A stretch of DNA of 64,000 nucleotides, taken from the NCBI GenBank assembly GCA_964019425.1, contig OZ025824.1:679001-743000 (forward strand), in the 5' to 3' direction. The DNA is from Flectonema sp. DT1601 (taxonomy: Eukaryota > Euglenozoa > Diplonemea > Diplonemida > Diplonemidae). How positions within the stretch are numbered: position 1 is the first letter of the stretch; each line of letters begins with the position of its first letter. The notes under the pieces were generated by a model. The model was not told the origin of the DNA. It saw only the letters and a list, made by a program, of their open reading frames with translations, and made no database searches. Below are positions 10,001 to 19,350 of this stretch, one piece after another. Made by a program: the position numbers and the translations under genes.

Positions 10001-10567
10001 ATGGGGTTCCTTGGAGAGTGTTTCGAGGGACTGCTTGAGGGTCACGAGTCACCTGGATACCGAACTTTTTATAGATTATTCATGTTTTCGTTTATTGTCT
10101 TTACAATAGTAGCGAGTGTTCTTCCAGTGACGTCCAACGATGGAGCCGTTATGTTAGCAGTTCTACACATGACGACTGTGTTAGTAATGATGTGTATGAC
10201 TTTTATCTTAATCAGATGGTACCGTGTGGATGGTATGCTAATTTTTTTCTATTTTATGCATTCTTTATAATTAACAATAATATATACAAAAAAAACACGA
10301 ACAGCCATGCCTGGAAAATTTCGCAAAATGATTTTCGCGATGATTGGCGTAATCTTGTTGTTAGACATTGTAGCAATCATTGATTATGTTGATAGCAGTA
10401 AGAGTTCACCTCCACCTCCTACTCCTATTCCTTGGACAGCAGCACCATGTCCTCCTGTTCCTTGTTTAATAAACAGTACTTGTTATAATAGTGTCGATCC
10501 TCGTTGTTTTAGTATTCCACCTCCACGTTGTCCTAATACTACTAACGGTAATTATGATATTTGGTAG
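10001..10567 (+). CDS. Small three-helix membrane protein, two exons
   Basis: Exons 10001-10232 and 10305-10567 give 164 residues. The 72-bp intron starts GTATGC and ends CAG. The exon frames join without interruption, and the unspliced frame runs into T-rich nonsense, so splicing is well supported. Three hydrophobic segments are visible: about residues 30-50 (MFSFIVFTIVASVLP), 56-78 (AVLHMTTVLVMMCMTFILI) and 84-105 (FAMIGVILLLDIVAIIDYV). The C-terminal tail is Pro- and Cys-rich (PPPPTPIPWTAAPCPPVPC, then several N-x-S/T sites), suggesting an extracytoplasmic tail. I do not recognise a family. The start directly follows a long A tract. A second intron beginning GTAATT near the C-terminus cannot be excluded. 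Confidence 0.65.
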
Positions 10568-11033
10568 AACAATTGCTGTCACAATGATTTTGATTGACAG
10601 CTGTTTTTTTTCGGTATGCCGTTTGGTGTTTAGTGCGATGCGACTGAACTCCAATCTTTTTTGGTTAACTTGCTATTCTATCATCGTGTTATCGCGAATT
10701 GCTTTTGGTTAGGGGGTGGTCTGTCCCGAGTTTTCGTTCAATTGTTATTATTATTCTTGTTGCCTTCCCTCTTTTGTTTTTTTTTCCTGCCAAATCGGGT
10801 TTTTTATACTGAAATTAGTCAGCTTTCGTCATCAGAAATGGAAAAAAAAAAAAAAAAAAGATTTAGCAGCGTGAGATGGATGTTAAATCGTTTCTTGTTA
10901 TCCGTTTATTATTATTATTTTTTTATCTATTTTTTTTTTGGTTTTTTTTTTTAGTTTTTTTTTTTAGTTTTTTTTTTTTTCCATCTCATAAATGTAATCT
11001 TACGAGTGAACAATTTATTTTCTTGTATCTCAG

Positions 11034-11071
<38 letters not shown>

Positions 11072-11395
11072 TTCGATGCCTCTCTAAAATGATTTAATTT
11101 TATTAACTTTATGAGATGTTACAAATAAAGAGAGGAAATTATTTTTGAGTTCGAGTGACGTAGCTGATTGGTATTAGTGGTTGGCGAGGCATCTTCTGAC
11201 GAAAAGGAATAATATACGTATGTGATGGGGAGGGAGGGGGGAAACTCATTTCATTGTTGCTAATTTCACAACTGCATTTGACTCAATGGGTTGTTGAATT
11301 TACCGTGTGTTTTGTTTATTGTTTTTCAGTTCCTTGAAAGTAAGAAATTATAACAATACTTAAAGGTATCCGTTTATTATTACAGGTTTGCTTTG
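10568..11395. other. T-rich intergenic region
   Basis: Repeated T runs (10910-11065, up to about 23) and one A run. Open frames here are almost all Phe/Leu/Lys and unlikely to be coding. An acceptor-like AG at 11384-11385 precedes the next gene. Confidence 0.6.
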
Positions 11396-12259
11396 ATGAT
11401 TAGCTCATTCCTCATTCAAAGAGAATACTGCAGTCATCGTTCTTCATCAAGCTGTATAGACAAGTACCACGTTTGTTATTATCATTACCTTACATTCAGT
11501 TCATCTAATCAAAATATGAAAGCGACGAGGACAGCGTTGCGAAAATACCTGTTGCAGGAATTTGTGTACAAAAAAGAGATTCATGAAGGCAATAGTAGAA
11601 ACACGCAGGTCATCGGATGTGGTCATAAATTTCAACTCTCTTTGTCGACTCTTAAAGAATGGGACAAGGCAAAGCTACCGGCACCACCAAAGCCGACTAC
11701 TATTTATGTAATTCCATTATTCGATAGGACTATGCCATCTTATTGGGAGAATATTAGAACATTTCTCGTTGATATCACTTGTGGAGGTACCTTTACAGAG
11801 GGATTCTCTTTGAGAGTTTTCCCGAGACCTGCTAAAAGTCATGCTCCGCCAATTGTAAAAAAGAATGCATGGCAAAGATGGAGGCAGCAAAGACCTCCTT
11901 GGCCATGGAGATTTCCATTTCCAACGAGACTGCATGGTGGTGATCTTGAGAATTATAATGTCTTTCAGAGAGTCTTTCCATATTTTAGACCAAAGGCTGA
12001 CCCAACATATGATAAACAGCGAATCGAACAGTTGATACCACAAATGTACAAAATTAACAGAGGATACGAAGGTGAAGTAGTTGCAGTTATGTACCACTAT
12101 CGCTTCTCTCCTATCATTGCAGAGCTTCTTGAGAATGAAGGTTATAAATCAGTTAGACAACATGAATTCATAGCTGGTACGACTGCAAACGAATCCTTTA
12201 GCAAGGCGATGGAATGTTTAATAAAAGATGCCGACAACTGCTGGGTGAAGACACCATAG
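11396..12259 (+). CDS. Unrecognised protein, possibly mitochondrial
   Basis: 287 residues from the ATG at 11396; a second in-frame ATG at 11516 (MKATRTALRKYLLQEF) is a reasonable alternative start. No acceptor-like AG lies between the two, favouring the first. The N-terminus is Ser/Arg/His-rich without acidic residues for about 20 positions and could be a targeting peptide. The body has a Pro/Trp/Arg-rich segment (WQRWRQQRPPWPWRFPFP). A mixed alpha/beta C-terminus includes VAVMYHYRFSPIIAELLENE. No family recognised; a mitochondrial ribosome or similar role is conceivable from composition but unsupported. Confidence 0.75.
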   Translation: MISSFLIQREYCSHRSSSSCIDKYHVCYYHYLTFSSSNQNMKATRTALRKYLLQEFVYKKEIHEGNSRNTQVIGCGHKFQLSLSTLKEWDKAKLPAPPKPTTIYVIPLFDRTMPSYWENIRTFLVDITCGGTFTEGFSLRVFPRPAKSHAPPIVKKNAWQRWRQQRPPWPWRFPFPTRLHGGDLENYNVFQRVFPYFRPKADPTYDKQRIEQLIPQMYKINRGYEGEVVAVMYHYRFSPIIAELLENEGYKSVRQHEFIAGTTANESFSKAMECLIKDADNCWVKTP

Positions 12260-12503
12260 ACAATCTCTTCAACGGATTAATGTGGAAAAAGTTCAATAAA
12301 AATACATCATCAGGATGAACTACAACTCTCTTAGATTACAATAAAACTATTTCGTTTTAATAAAAAAGTGAGATCAGTAGAACTTGTTATGACAACAGCG
12401 GAACAGATGCTGCTGTTTAATTTGATTTAATTTATCTAACGTGTGGTTGCTGTTAATTATCTTTTAGTTCTCTGAACAGCTGGTAGTCATCACAAGCGAT
12501 GAA

Positions 12504-13091
12504 ATGGAAGTTGTATTGTTGGTAATCAAATTTTCAACCATCTCTGCTTCATTCGCTGCGATATTCGATGGTTGTAGTCAGCTGATAGAAAATACACACA
12601 ACGGCAACGATGAGGAAAAGCCTCTCAAATATGATTCAAAAAGAACAGCTGGGTATGCCCTAGTTCACGCCTTGTGGAATGGTCCTTACCATGTTCCTAA
12701 ACTAATGATTATCGTCGCGATGTTTCCAGGAGTCGGAACAGCTGTTGCTATAAAGAGAACATTACTTGCTGATCTTGTTTTCTCTCCAATCGAGTCACTT
12801 GGAGTCCTCGTCTTCACTCAGCTGTTGAAGGGAAACTCAATTGATGATGTCACCACTAAACTAAAGTCTGATTTTATTCCTTATTCTTTAATCAAATGGG
12901 CTGGTCATGTTCCATGTCACTTTTTAGCATTTAAATCTGAGGGTTCGATAACAACTATTTACTTAACTTCGATGATATACAAATCAGCTGCGGAAATCGG
13001 ATTGGCATTCCTCACGGCACGTACCCCCCGAGGGGTTGAAGTAACGAAATCAAACCAAAATTCTTGTAAAGCTTTAACATCACAATCGTAG
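12504..13091 (+). CDS. Divergent Mpv17/PMP22-family membrane protein
   Basis: 195 residues. Sparse but ordered matches to the Mpv17/PMP22 pattern are visible: an early GCSQ, then YDSKRTAGYALVHALWNGP, AIKRTLLADLVFSPIE, LLKGNSIDDVTTKLKSDF and IKWAGHVP. The classic form has D..R....G....P..H, K...DQ....P, G.S...V...L and W..WP..Q..NF..VP. Hydrophobic segments at about 5-22, 72-92, 104-120 and 150-170 fit four membrane helices. Mpv17 relatives sit in the inner mitochondrial or peroxisomal membrane; location here is inferred. The W-x-x-W-P-x-x-Q core is eroded, so the assignment is tentative. An acceptor-like AG lies at 12478-12479. Confidence 0.6.
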   Translation: MEVVLLVIKFSTISASFAAIFDGCSQLIENTHNGNDEEKPLKYDSKRTAGYALVHALWNGPYHVPKLMIIVAMFPGVGTAVAIKRTLLADLVFSPIESLGVLVFTQLLKGNSIDDVTTKLKSDFIPYSLIKWAGHVPCHFLAFKSEGSITTIYLTSMIYKSAAEIGLAFLTARTPRGVEVTKSNQNSCKALTSQS

Positions 13092-13338
13092 TACAGTCGT
13101 TGCTAGGGGAGTTATCCTCCTTTTTTTTTTTGTATCTAATTTACTTTTTTTTAAACGAATCTGTTCTTTTACACTTTTACATCTTATCTGTGAATACTAT
13201 TGAGGTTAATCATTATCATAATTATTCTCCAGCCCATTGTAATGTTGTCGTTATGATGTCTTTTGGTGTGGTATTCTCATCGAATCGTTACATGTTTAAT
13301 TAAATTATTCCCTTTTTTTTCCCTCTCAGTCTTGTTTC

Positions 13339-15330
13339 ATGTCTGCAAAAATAGTTCCACTGAGCTCCACAACACCTGAGCCTATATTAGATAGCCGACC
13401 AACGACTACCGCAGGTGGGAGTAGGACAGCGTATTATTTATTTCATCCGTATTTCAGATTGAGTGTAGCGGTTTTATTGCCAGTTTGTAATTTTATACTC
13501 TATGCTGAAGATCCCATTGTCCACAGCTATTGCGAAGCTGAGCTCAATGTCGGAGGACAGGCATTGACGTTCGTAGCGACGAAATATCCCTCAGCTGGTG
13601 GAATTGCCTTTTTGAAAGTTTTATTTTGGGTCATCTCTCTCATAACTGGTGTCTTAGTGGGTAAATTAGTAATCCATCACATAATATTAAGAGACGTATT
13701 AAAGATTTCTTGCTGTGGGTGGGCTCATAGGGACGATGATGATCTGAAGGAAGCTTCACTTCACAATCCTTTTAAAACTAACAATCCTCAAAATAGAATT
13801 TGGTGGCAGCAATCTACTGAGAATGCTCATCTCACGGAGATGGAGTTATTTCCTGATGAGTTTCGCATTGAAACTGAGGACGTGGAAACTGAAAAAGATC
13901 ATAAAAAAAGTCTTCAAGATGCTTTTAGAAAAGGAGTTATCTGCGCCACCAACGGAGGTGCTGTTTCTGAATTCAACAAACAAGTACTACAGATTACTGG
14001 AACACAGGACACTCAAAAGTGGTGGTCTCGAAAGGAATACTTAGAATCAGAACAAACGTATTTAGAAATAATATTCCCGTTTCTTTTTCATCCGAGAAAA
14101 CACACTGATCACAGCAAGGGAACTATTATTGTAACTTTCTGTACAGTTCTTTGTACGCTAACACTCGGGTCTTTGATTTACAACACGTTAGTCTTAGCGA
14201 ATTATTATAATGATAAAAGCGTTGCTGTTAATGGCGTCAAGATTCCGACAGCGGATGAAATGGAATACGAAAAACTAAAAATAAGTTCTAGTTTGGGTGT
14301 GAACGAATGGGAATTTGGTAAGTTTGCAGCTGTGATCTCTTGGTTGGCAGATTTTTTGAATTTGTTAGTAACCATAGACTCTGTCTTACAAGAGATATCT
14401 CGTCACGTTGACACCATCACATCCGAGGACATTATCACTCCAGCCTATGAGACGCATATTAAAAATAATCTGTTCTCCAGACACAGCGACACTGATCCGT
14501 TTTCTCTCTCAGAACCGATGCCCAGGTTGAAACTTGGCTATTTACTGTGTCTGAATAAAACCGCAGCCTTCTGGACGAAAAAAAAACTCCTCGGGATAAA
14601 AGTAAGAATATTAATATTTTGGTTACTATTTCTTGGTTCAATGGGTGCCGTGATGATTGCTGTCGTTGGAGACGCAGCGAAATGGGACAAATGGCAAACT
14701 GATCTGAATCTCGACTACGGCACTACTGAGAACTTTCGATTATTATTAAGTTCAGCGATAGTGATCCAAGGGATTCTAACTGTCGTACAGGACTGGGAGT
14801 TTCCTGGATTTCAAGGTGTTGAAAATGTTAATTTACCCGGTTTGGATACCGATGCAATCACCTTCTGTGACTACCAACTTTGCAAAATCAACATCGCTAA
14901 AAGGAACACATCGGTTCCGTTCTCAACTCTCTACATTACTAATAAGTGGTTGACATTTATTCCTTTTGTGCTTACGTTGTATTTAGACTTTAATATGTTA
15001 CAGGGACTGTATGAGTACGATCCTGGGATGTATGGACAATATACAAATCCTGCAAATGACCAGGTTTGTAGCACCCGCAACGAAACATACGCGGAACTTG
15101 TAAAAACAACTTGGGAACAGTCGAAAATAAACATCGCAAATTACACAATTCGTGAGGAGATGGGTTTTTTAAATGCAAATTCGACTGATTTTTGTATGCC
15201 TTGCAAATTCGTAGGTTCCTCCAAGGGAATAAAATTGCTAATTGCTTTGCCAGGATTACTAGCATACGTTTTCTTCGCTTACTGTTTTATAAAGTACACG
15301 AGACTTGATAAGCGTTTGGGAGTGCTGTAG
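13339..15330 (+). CDS. TMEM117: TMEM117-like multi-pass membrane protein
   Basis: 663 residues; ATG ten bases after an acceptor-like AG (13328-13329) with a pyrimidine tract. Signature blocks shared with animal TMEM117: LYAEDPIVHSYCEAELNVGG, ATKYPSAGGIAFLKVLFWVI, VVQDWEFPGFQG followed by NLPGLDT, ITNKWLTFIPFVL with LDFNM, and YGQYTNP. About eight hydrophobic segments are visible. It is longer than the ~510-residue animal protein, mainly from an acidic, soluble insertion between the second and third helices (about residues 125-255). Animal TMEM117 is a plasma-membrane protein linked to ER-stress-induced mitochondrial death signalling; function in protists is unknown. The C-terminus ends shortly after the last helix. 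Confidence 0.88.
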   Translation: MSAKIVPLSSTTPEPILDSRPTTTAGGSRTAYYLFHPYFRLSVAVLLPVCNFILYAEDPIVHSYCEAELNVGGQALTFVATKYPSAGGIAFLKVLFWVISLITGVLVGKLVIHHIILRDVLKISCCGWAHRDDDDLKEASLHNPFKTNNPQNRIWWQQSTENAHLTEMELFPDEFRIETEDVETEKDHKKSLQDAFRKGVICATNGGAVSEFNKQVLQITGTQDTQKWWSRKEYLESEQTYLEIIFPFLFHPRKHTDHSKGTIIVTFCTVLCTLTLGSLIYNTLVLANYYNDKSVAVNGVKIPTADEMEYEKLKISSSLGVNEWEFGKFAAVISWLADFLNLLVTIDSVLQEISRHVDTITSEDIITPAYETHIKNNLFSRHSDTDPFSLSEPMPRLKLGYLLCLNKTAAFWTKKKLLGIKVRILIFWLLFLGSMGAVMIAVVGDAAKWDKWQTDLNLDYGTTENFRLLLSSAIVIQGILTVVQDWEFPGFQGVENVNLPGLDTDAITFCDYQLCKINIAKRNTSVPFSTLYITNKWLTFIPFVLTLYLDFNMLQGLYEYDPGMYGQYTNPANDQVCSTRNETYAELVKTTWEQSKINIANYTIREEMGFLNANSTDFCMPCKFVGSSKGIKLLIALPGLLAYVFFAYCFIKYTRLDKRLGVL

Positions 15331-16276
15331 TAATTGCTTACGGAAGGTGACCTTTTTGTTTTTTAACAAAAAGAATGAGTGTGATGCCACTGGCCGAAAG
15401 GTTTAGTGTTGTCACTAATCTCAGTATCAACAATAAATATGAAATATTTGCTGTACTTTTAACGGGAATTGAAATCAAACAATTGGTTTTAACCTCACTT
15501 TGTATTCACTTTTTTTTGAGTTTTATGATGGCCACAAACACGTGATCTTTTTGTAGCACTCACTATTAGGAATTATACAAAACTAAAATTTTCCTATTGT
15601 TAGATATTTTTTGATAAATTTACCCTGTTGTCGTTTTACAGCAAAAGGTGTATGCATTGTTGTGATGGCCATTTTTCTTCTTCTTCTTTTTTTTTTTTGT
15701 TCTCTTCTTTTTTGATTCGTCGTATTTTTTCCCATCACTAAGCTTGTTCAGTTTTGTTATTAGTACCCTTTTTTTTTTTTTTTTCTTTTTTTTTTTTTTT
15801 AAATATTTTTTTTATTCGTTTTGTGGGATTATTATAATTTTCGATTCTTTCTTCGGTTTAACTAATCGACTTCATTTGGGATACAAAAAAAAAAAAAACT
15901 TTCGCTATTTTGGTGTAGTTTCCAAAAGGTTGTCTGAGGTTTCCTACCGTCGTCAATTTCTATGAATGTTTGCTGATTCACACTAAAAGGTGAAAACCTG
16001 ATATGAAAAAAAAGTACTTACGTACTCTAACAGTGAATTCCTATCAAATATATCGATTTATATATCAAAAACAATTTTTTTATGCTTGTTGTTTATTTAC
16101 TTTAGATAACATTTCAATTTGTTACTTCTGGTTAACTTACATCTCTACTCACTTGTGGGAGTCTCCCCCCAGAAGATTCTCTTTCAATAAATAAAAAAAA
16201 AAAAAAAAAAAAAAAAAAACACAAACTATCTCGTAGTACTTTGAGAGAGTATTTCTGTGTGTTTGATTTTTTTGTA

Positions 16277-16307
<31 letters not shown>

Positions 16308-16462
16308 AAACTGTTTCGTAAAATGTTACTTACTGAAAGTTGTTCGTCTTCCTCTCGATGAACTTCTTAACGTTGAATTCAATTTTAATATCGTGAGTGA
16401 CCTCTGAGCTTGTTATTTTTCTTTTATTTAACTAAAATTATTAAACCAACAGCAACACTAAT
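15331..16462. other. Intergenic region with paired T and A tracts
   Basis: Long T runs (15768-15800), an A run of about 28 near 16192, and near 16275-16310 a T run of about 29 directly followed by 10 A. No gene seen. An acceptor-like AG lies at 16451-16452. Confidence 0.6.
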
Positions 16463-17620
16463 ATGAGAAAATACGGGATATCCGTATGGGGAGGAACTGG
16501 ATTCACTGGTAAATTAATAGCAGAATACTTATCGCGACAGAGTGGTTTCAGTTGGGTTTTATGTGGAAGAAACAAACAACGTTTAGAGGCGGTTGTTGAA
16601 TCACTTTCTGGTTTAAATAAACCAGACATCCAAATAGGTTCTGTCGAAGACCAACACTCTGTTGACAACATCTCAGAGCAAACTGAAGTTGTTATCGCTA
16701 CTTGTGGACCATTTTTACAGATTGGGATGCAAATGTTTGAGTCTTGTTTAAAAAATAAAACCAACTATGTTGATATAAATGGAGAAACGCCTTTTGTAAA
16801 GAAACTTCTCACAACTCACCATACTGAAGCAACAGAAAAAGGACTTGTCATGGTTCCAAGTTGCGGGTTCGATTCGATCCCGAGTGATATTTCAGCTTAT
16901 TACACAACTAAAGAATTATATCAAAGAACTGGTTTTCAGGTAAGTTCTATCGAGTCGTACTTTTCAATGAATGGTCAGCTCTCAGGTGGAACCATTGCCA
17001 CTGGCATTGCCCTCGAAGAGGGCGGTTTTTCAGTCATGAAACAAGTAGCTAATCCGTTTTTATTATCACAGCATCCAAAACAACTCCCTTACAGAACTGA
17101 AGAACGTGATGTAAAGCTACCTGAATATGATTCTGATATCAACATGTGGACTGCACCGTTTTTTATGGCTCCAATTAACACCAGGATCGTTCGCAGATCT
17201 ATTGAAATTATTTCAGCAGAACCAGATTCACCTTACTCGAAAGATGTTTATTACAGAGAAAGGGCAATCGCTGACTCGGAGGAGGCAGCTGTTCGACTTG
17301 CTCAGAAGATTCCTCTTCAAAAAAGAAAAGACCTGATCAAAACAGGCAAATTACCTTCTCAGGGATCCGGACCTTCTGCAGCTACTCGCAAAGCAAGTTC
17401 TTTCACGACACGAGTTATTGCTACGGACACTTCCGGTAATAAGTTAGAAACGATAATGACTGGAGGCGATCCTGGTTATGAAGAAACTGCTCGCATGGTA
17501 TCCGAATCTGCTTTACTCATTCTGTCTGGAAAACACAATAAATATTACGGAGTTGGTACTCCAGCTGTTGTTTTTGGAGATCATTTGGTAGATTCTTTGA
17601 ATAATATTAAAGTTATTTAA
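16463..17620 (+). CDS. Saccharopine dehydrogenase-like oxidoreductase (SCCPDH family)
   Basis: 385 residues, near the usual ~400-430. N-terminal Rossmann motif ISVWGGTGFTGKLIAEYLSR (residues 4-23). The family blocks WVLCGRNKQRLEAVV, VIATCGPFLQIG and NYVDINGETPF follow, then the characteristic VPSCGFDSIPSDISAY. A GGT motif in LSGGTIATGIALEE and a C-terminal TGGDPGYEETARMVSESALL complete the family fold. The true lysine-pathway enzyme has different C-terminal domains, so this is the SCCPDH / trans-acting enoyl reductase-like branch, whose substrate is generally unknown; animal SCCPDH associates with lipid droplets. Acceptor-like AG 11 bases before the ATG. Its stop codon lies only 20 bp before the tandem array, so its 3' UTR is drawn from array sequence. 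Confidence 0.92.
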   Translation: MRKYGISVWGGTGFTGKLIAEYLSRQSGFSWVLCGRNKQRLEAVVESLSGLNKPDIQIGSVEDQHSVDNISEQTEVVIATCGPFLQIGMQMFESCLKNKTNYVDINGETPFVKKLLTTHHTEATEKGLVMVPSCGFDSIPSDISAYYTTKELYQRTGFQVSSIESYFSMNGQLSGGTIATGIALEEGGFSVMKQVANPFLLSQHPKQLPYRTEERDVKLPEYDSDINMWTAPFFMAPINTRIVRRSIEIISAEPDSPYSKDVYYRERAIADSEEAAVRLAQKIPLQKRKDLIKTGKLPSQGSGPSAATRKASSFTTRVIATDTSGNKLETIMTGGDPGYEETARMVSESALLILSGKHNKYYGVGTPAVVFGDHLVDSLNNIKVI

Positions 17621-17841
17621 GAACATTTTAGTTCTTCCAATGTTGTTGACATGTTGTTGATGACATGCAACCCACTCCCTTGCTTCACCACATACATCGT
17701 TTGATTTCTGTAATCTGAAAGAGAACAAACGTCACGTAGATTGGCATTCGTGTTGAGGTTTTCCGTCAGCTTTCATTTCTCCTCCCCTCTTACACAGTTT
17801 CTACACCGCTTTTACAAAAAAGAATATTATAAAAAGAAAAG

Positions 17842-19350
17842 ATGTCAGAAGTTCAAATGAAAGTCACGGTAGTGAGGATGAATGGATCGGAAGAGAAGAG
17901 AAGGACACGATTGGTATCACCCAGCTTCGATACGATGTCGAATACAATTAAGAAGTGGGTGAGGGGATCATTCAATATTGAGTACGTCGATGATGAAGGA
18001 GACTACGTGACGGTTGACACACCGGAAGAGTGGGAAGAGTGTCTCGACATTTGGAGGAGAAGTGGGGACGAGTTGCTGAAGCTGAGGGCCAGTAACGAGC
18101 GTCGTCGCTGTGGAGAGATGGTGCGCGATTTCGGGTGCGTTCGGAGAAGACATTTTGGGTTTCCAAGACTGCCCTTGGGATCGAATCATCAAATGATAAT
18201 AAAAGGGAAATGTACTAACTGTTCATACTCGAGTACCGGTGTCGTTGAGGGGTTTTGCTGCAACCGCTGCCGACAGGGACTGGAAGGACATGGACCGTGT
18301 TGTCGTGGAATCGTTCACTCTGAGGGAGGTGCCGACAGAGAAGCAACATCCGCGCAGGAGGAAGTAGTGCCTTGCTGTAAAAAGAACATGAAGCACCCGG
18401 GGGTTCACGGAAAGCGATGTGTGCGGTTGGAAGAAGAATCACCTCTGAAGATCGAAGGGAAGTGTGCCAACTGCTCGTACTCAAGTACTGGTGTTGTCAG
18501 CGACCACTGCTGCCAGCGTTGTCGGAATCATGCAGGTGAACACGGGCCTCGATGCCGCAGAGTCACTCACTCTTCGCCGCGATCGAATGAAGCACCGCAG
18601 GAACTGAAAAGCGAATCACAATGTTTCTTCCAAGAGTTCAGAAACCTCCGTCGACAGAAGCTTGCGAAAGTGAAAAGTGAGGGAAGGTGTGGCAACTGTT
18701 CTTACTCAACCAGTGGAATTGTTGAAGGATACTGTTGTCTCAGATGCCTTCGGAATCCAGGTGAACACGGCCCTCGATGCCTCAGACAAGTCCCGCATTC
18801 GGTAGAGGGTGACGCATCGTCAGCACCGCAATCGCCACCTGCTGCAACTGAGAGAGTGAGTGATGAAGTAGTTGCCACACCGCCCTGCTGTAAAAGGAAT
18901 TCCGCGAACCCGAAATCACACGGCAGGAAGTGCGTTAATTTCGAAGAGGCACCCGTTTCGATTGAAGGAAAATGCCGCTCCTGTTCGTACGCCTGCACGG
19001 GCGCGGTGAAGGAGTTCTGCTGCGTGCAATGCCGTCGTGGTTCGGGTACCCACGGGGCTCGGTGTCGCAAGGTGACATTCATCGAAGTGAAAGAAGAAGC
19101 GGAAGAGGTGGCAGGCTCGGATGAGACGGAAAACGAAATGGACATTGTGATTGGAGACGAAGTTGAAGAATCAGCTGCAGCGTCGATGGAACAAAGTCCG
19201 CAGCAGAATGGCAGCGGCGACGACTATTCAGCAGAGCTTATGTTGATCTCTGGGATGGGATTCCCCATCACTGAGGAAGTCAAGTCTCTGTTGTCTCAGC
19301 ATGGTGGAGACTTGCAACAGGTAGTGACGACTCTTTTGCGTGTCTACTAA
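17842..19350 (+). CDS. PB1 - Cys/His-module - UBA protein, array copy 1 (p62/NBR1-like architecture)
   Basis: 502 residues. Residues 5-82 form a PB1 domain: basic first strand (MKVTVV...KRRTRL) and an acidic OPCA-type motif (EYVDDEGDYVTVDTPEEW), so both interaction faces needed for head-to-tail polymerisation are present. Residues 124-408 hold four full modules of spacing C-x2-C-x11-C-C-x2-C-x6-H-x3-C (starting at Cys124, 208, 283, 378). Two half modules C-C-x9-H-x3-C (Cys178 and Cys349) lack the middle Cys. The order full-half-full, full-half-full shows an internal duplication. Residues 463-502 are a UBA domain (AELMLISGMGFPITEEV...). FIEV at 413-416 before acidic residues could be an LC3-interacting motif. 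PB1 plus UBA suggests a p62/NBR1-type ubiquitin receptor; the middle module replaces ZZ and is unfamiliar. Copy 1 alone has Val94 (Met elsewhere). Confidence 0.9.
   Translation: MSEVQMKVTVVRMNGSEEKRRTRLVSPSFDTMSNTIKKWVRGSFNIEYVDDEGDYVTVDTPEEWEECLDIWRRSGDELLKLRASNERRRCGEMVRDFGCVRRRHFGFPRLPLGSNHQMIIKGKCTNCSYSSTGVVEGFCCNRCRQGLEGHGPCCRGIVHSEGGADREATSAQEEVVPCCKKNMKHPGVHGKRCVRLEEESPLKIEGKCANCSYSSTGVVSDHCCQRCRNHAGEHGPRCRRVTHSSPRSNEAPQELKSESQCFFQEFRNLRRQKLAKVKSEGRCGNCSYSTSGIVEGYCCLRCLRNPGEHGPRCLRQVPHSVEGDASSAPQSPPAATERVSDEVVATPPCCKRNSANPKSHGRKCVNFEEAPVSIEGKCRSCSYACTGAVKEFCCVQCRRGSGTHGARCRKVTFIEVKEEAEEVAGSDETENEMDIVIGDEVEESAAASMEQSPQQNGSGDDYSAELMLISGMGFPITEEVKSLLSQHGGDLQQVVTTLLRVY

Noticed and set aside
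10661-11097. Hydrophobic 'membrane protein' frames
   Set aside because: Their Phe/Leu content comes from T homopolymers and they overlap one another in different frames.
13100-13303. 67-codon frame between the Mpv17-like and TMEM117-like genes
   Set aside because: Starts with a non-ATG codon, T-rich, no domain; normal spacer.
18702-19145. 147-codon minus-strand frame, repeated in all eight array units
   Set aside because: It lies wholly opposite the 502-aa gene, is conserved only because the units are identical, and has no domain or acceptor-like context.
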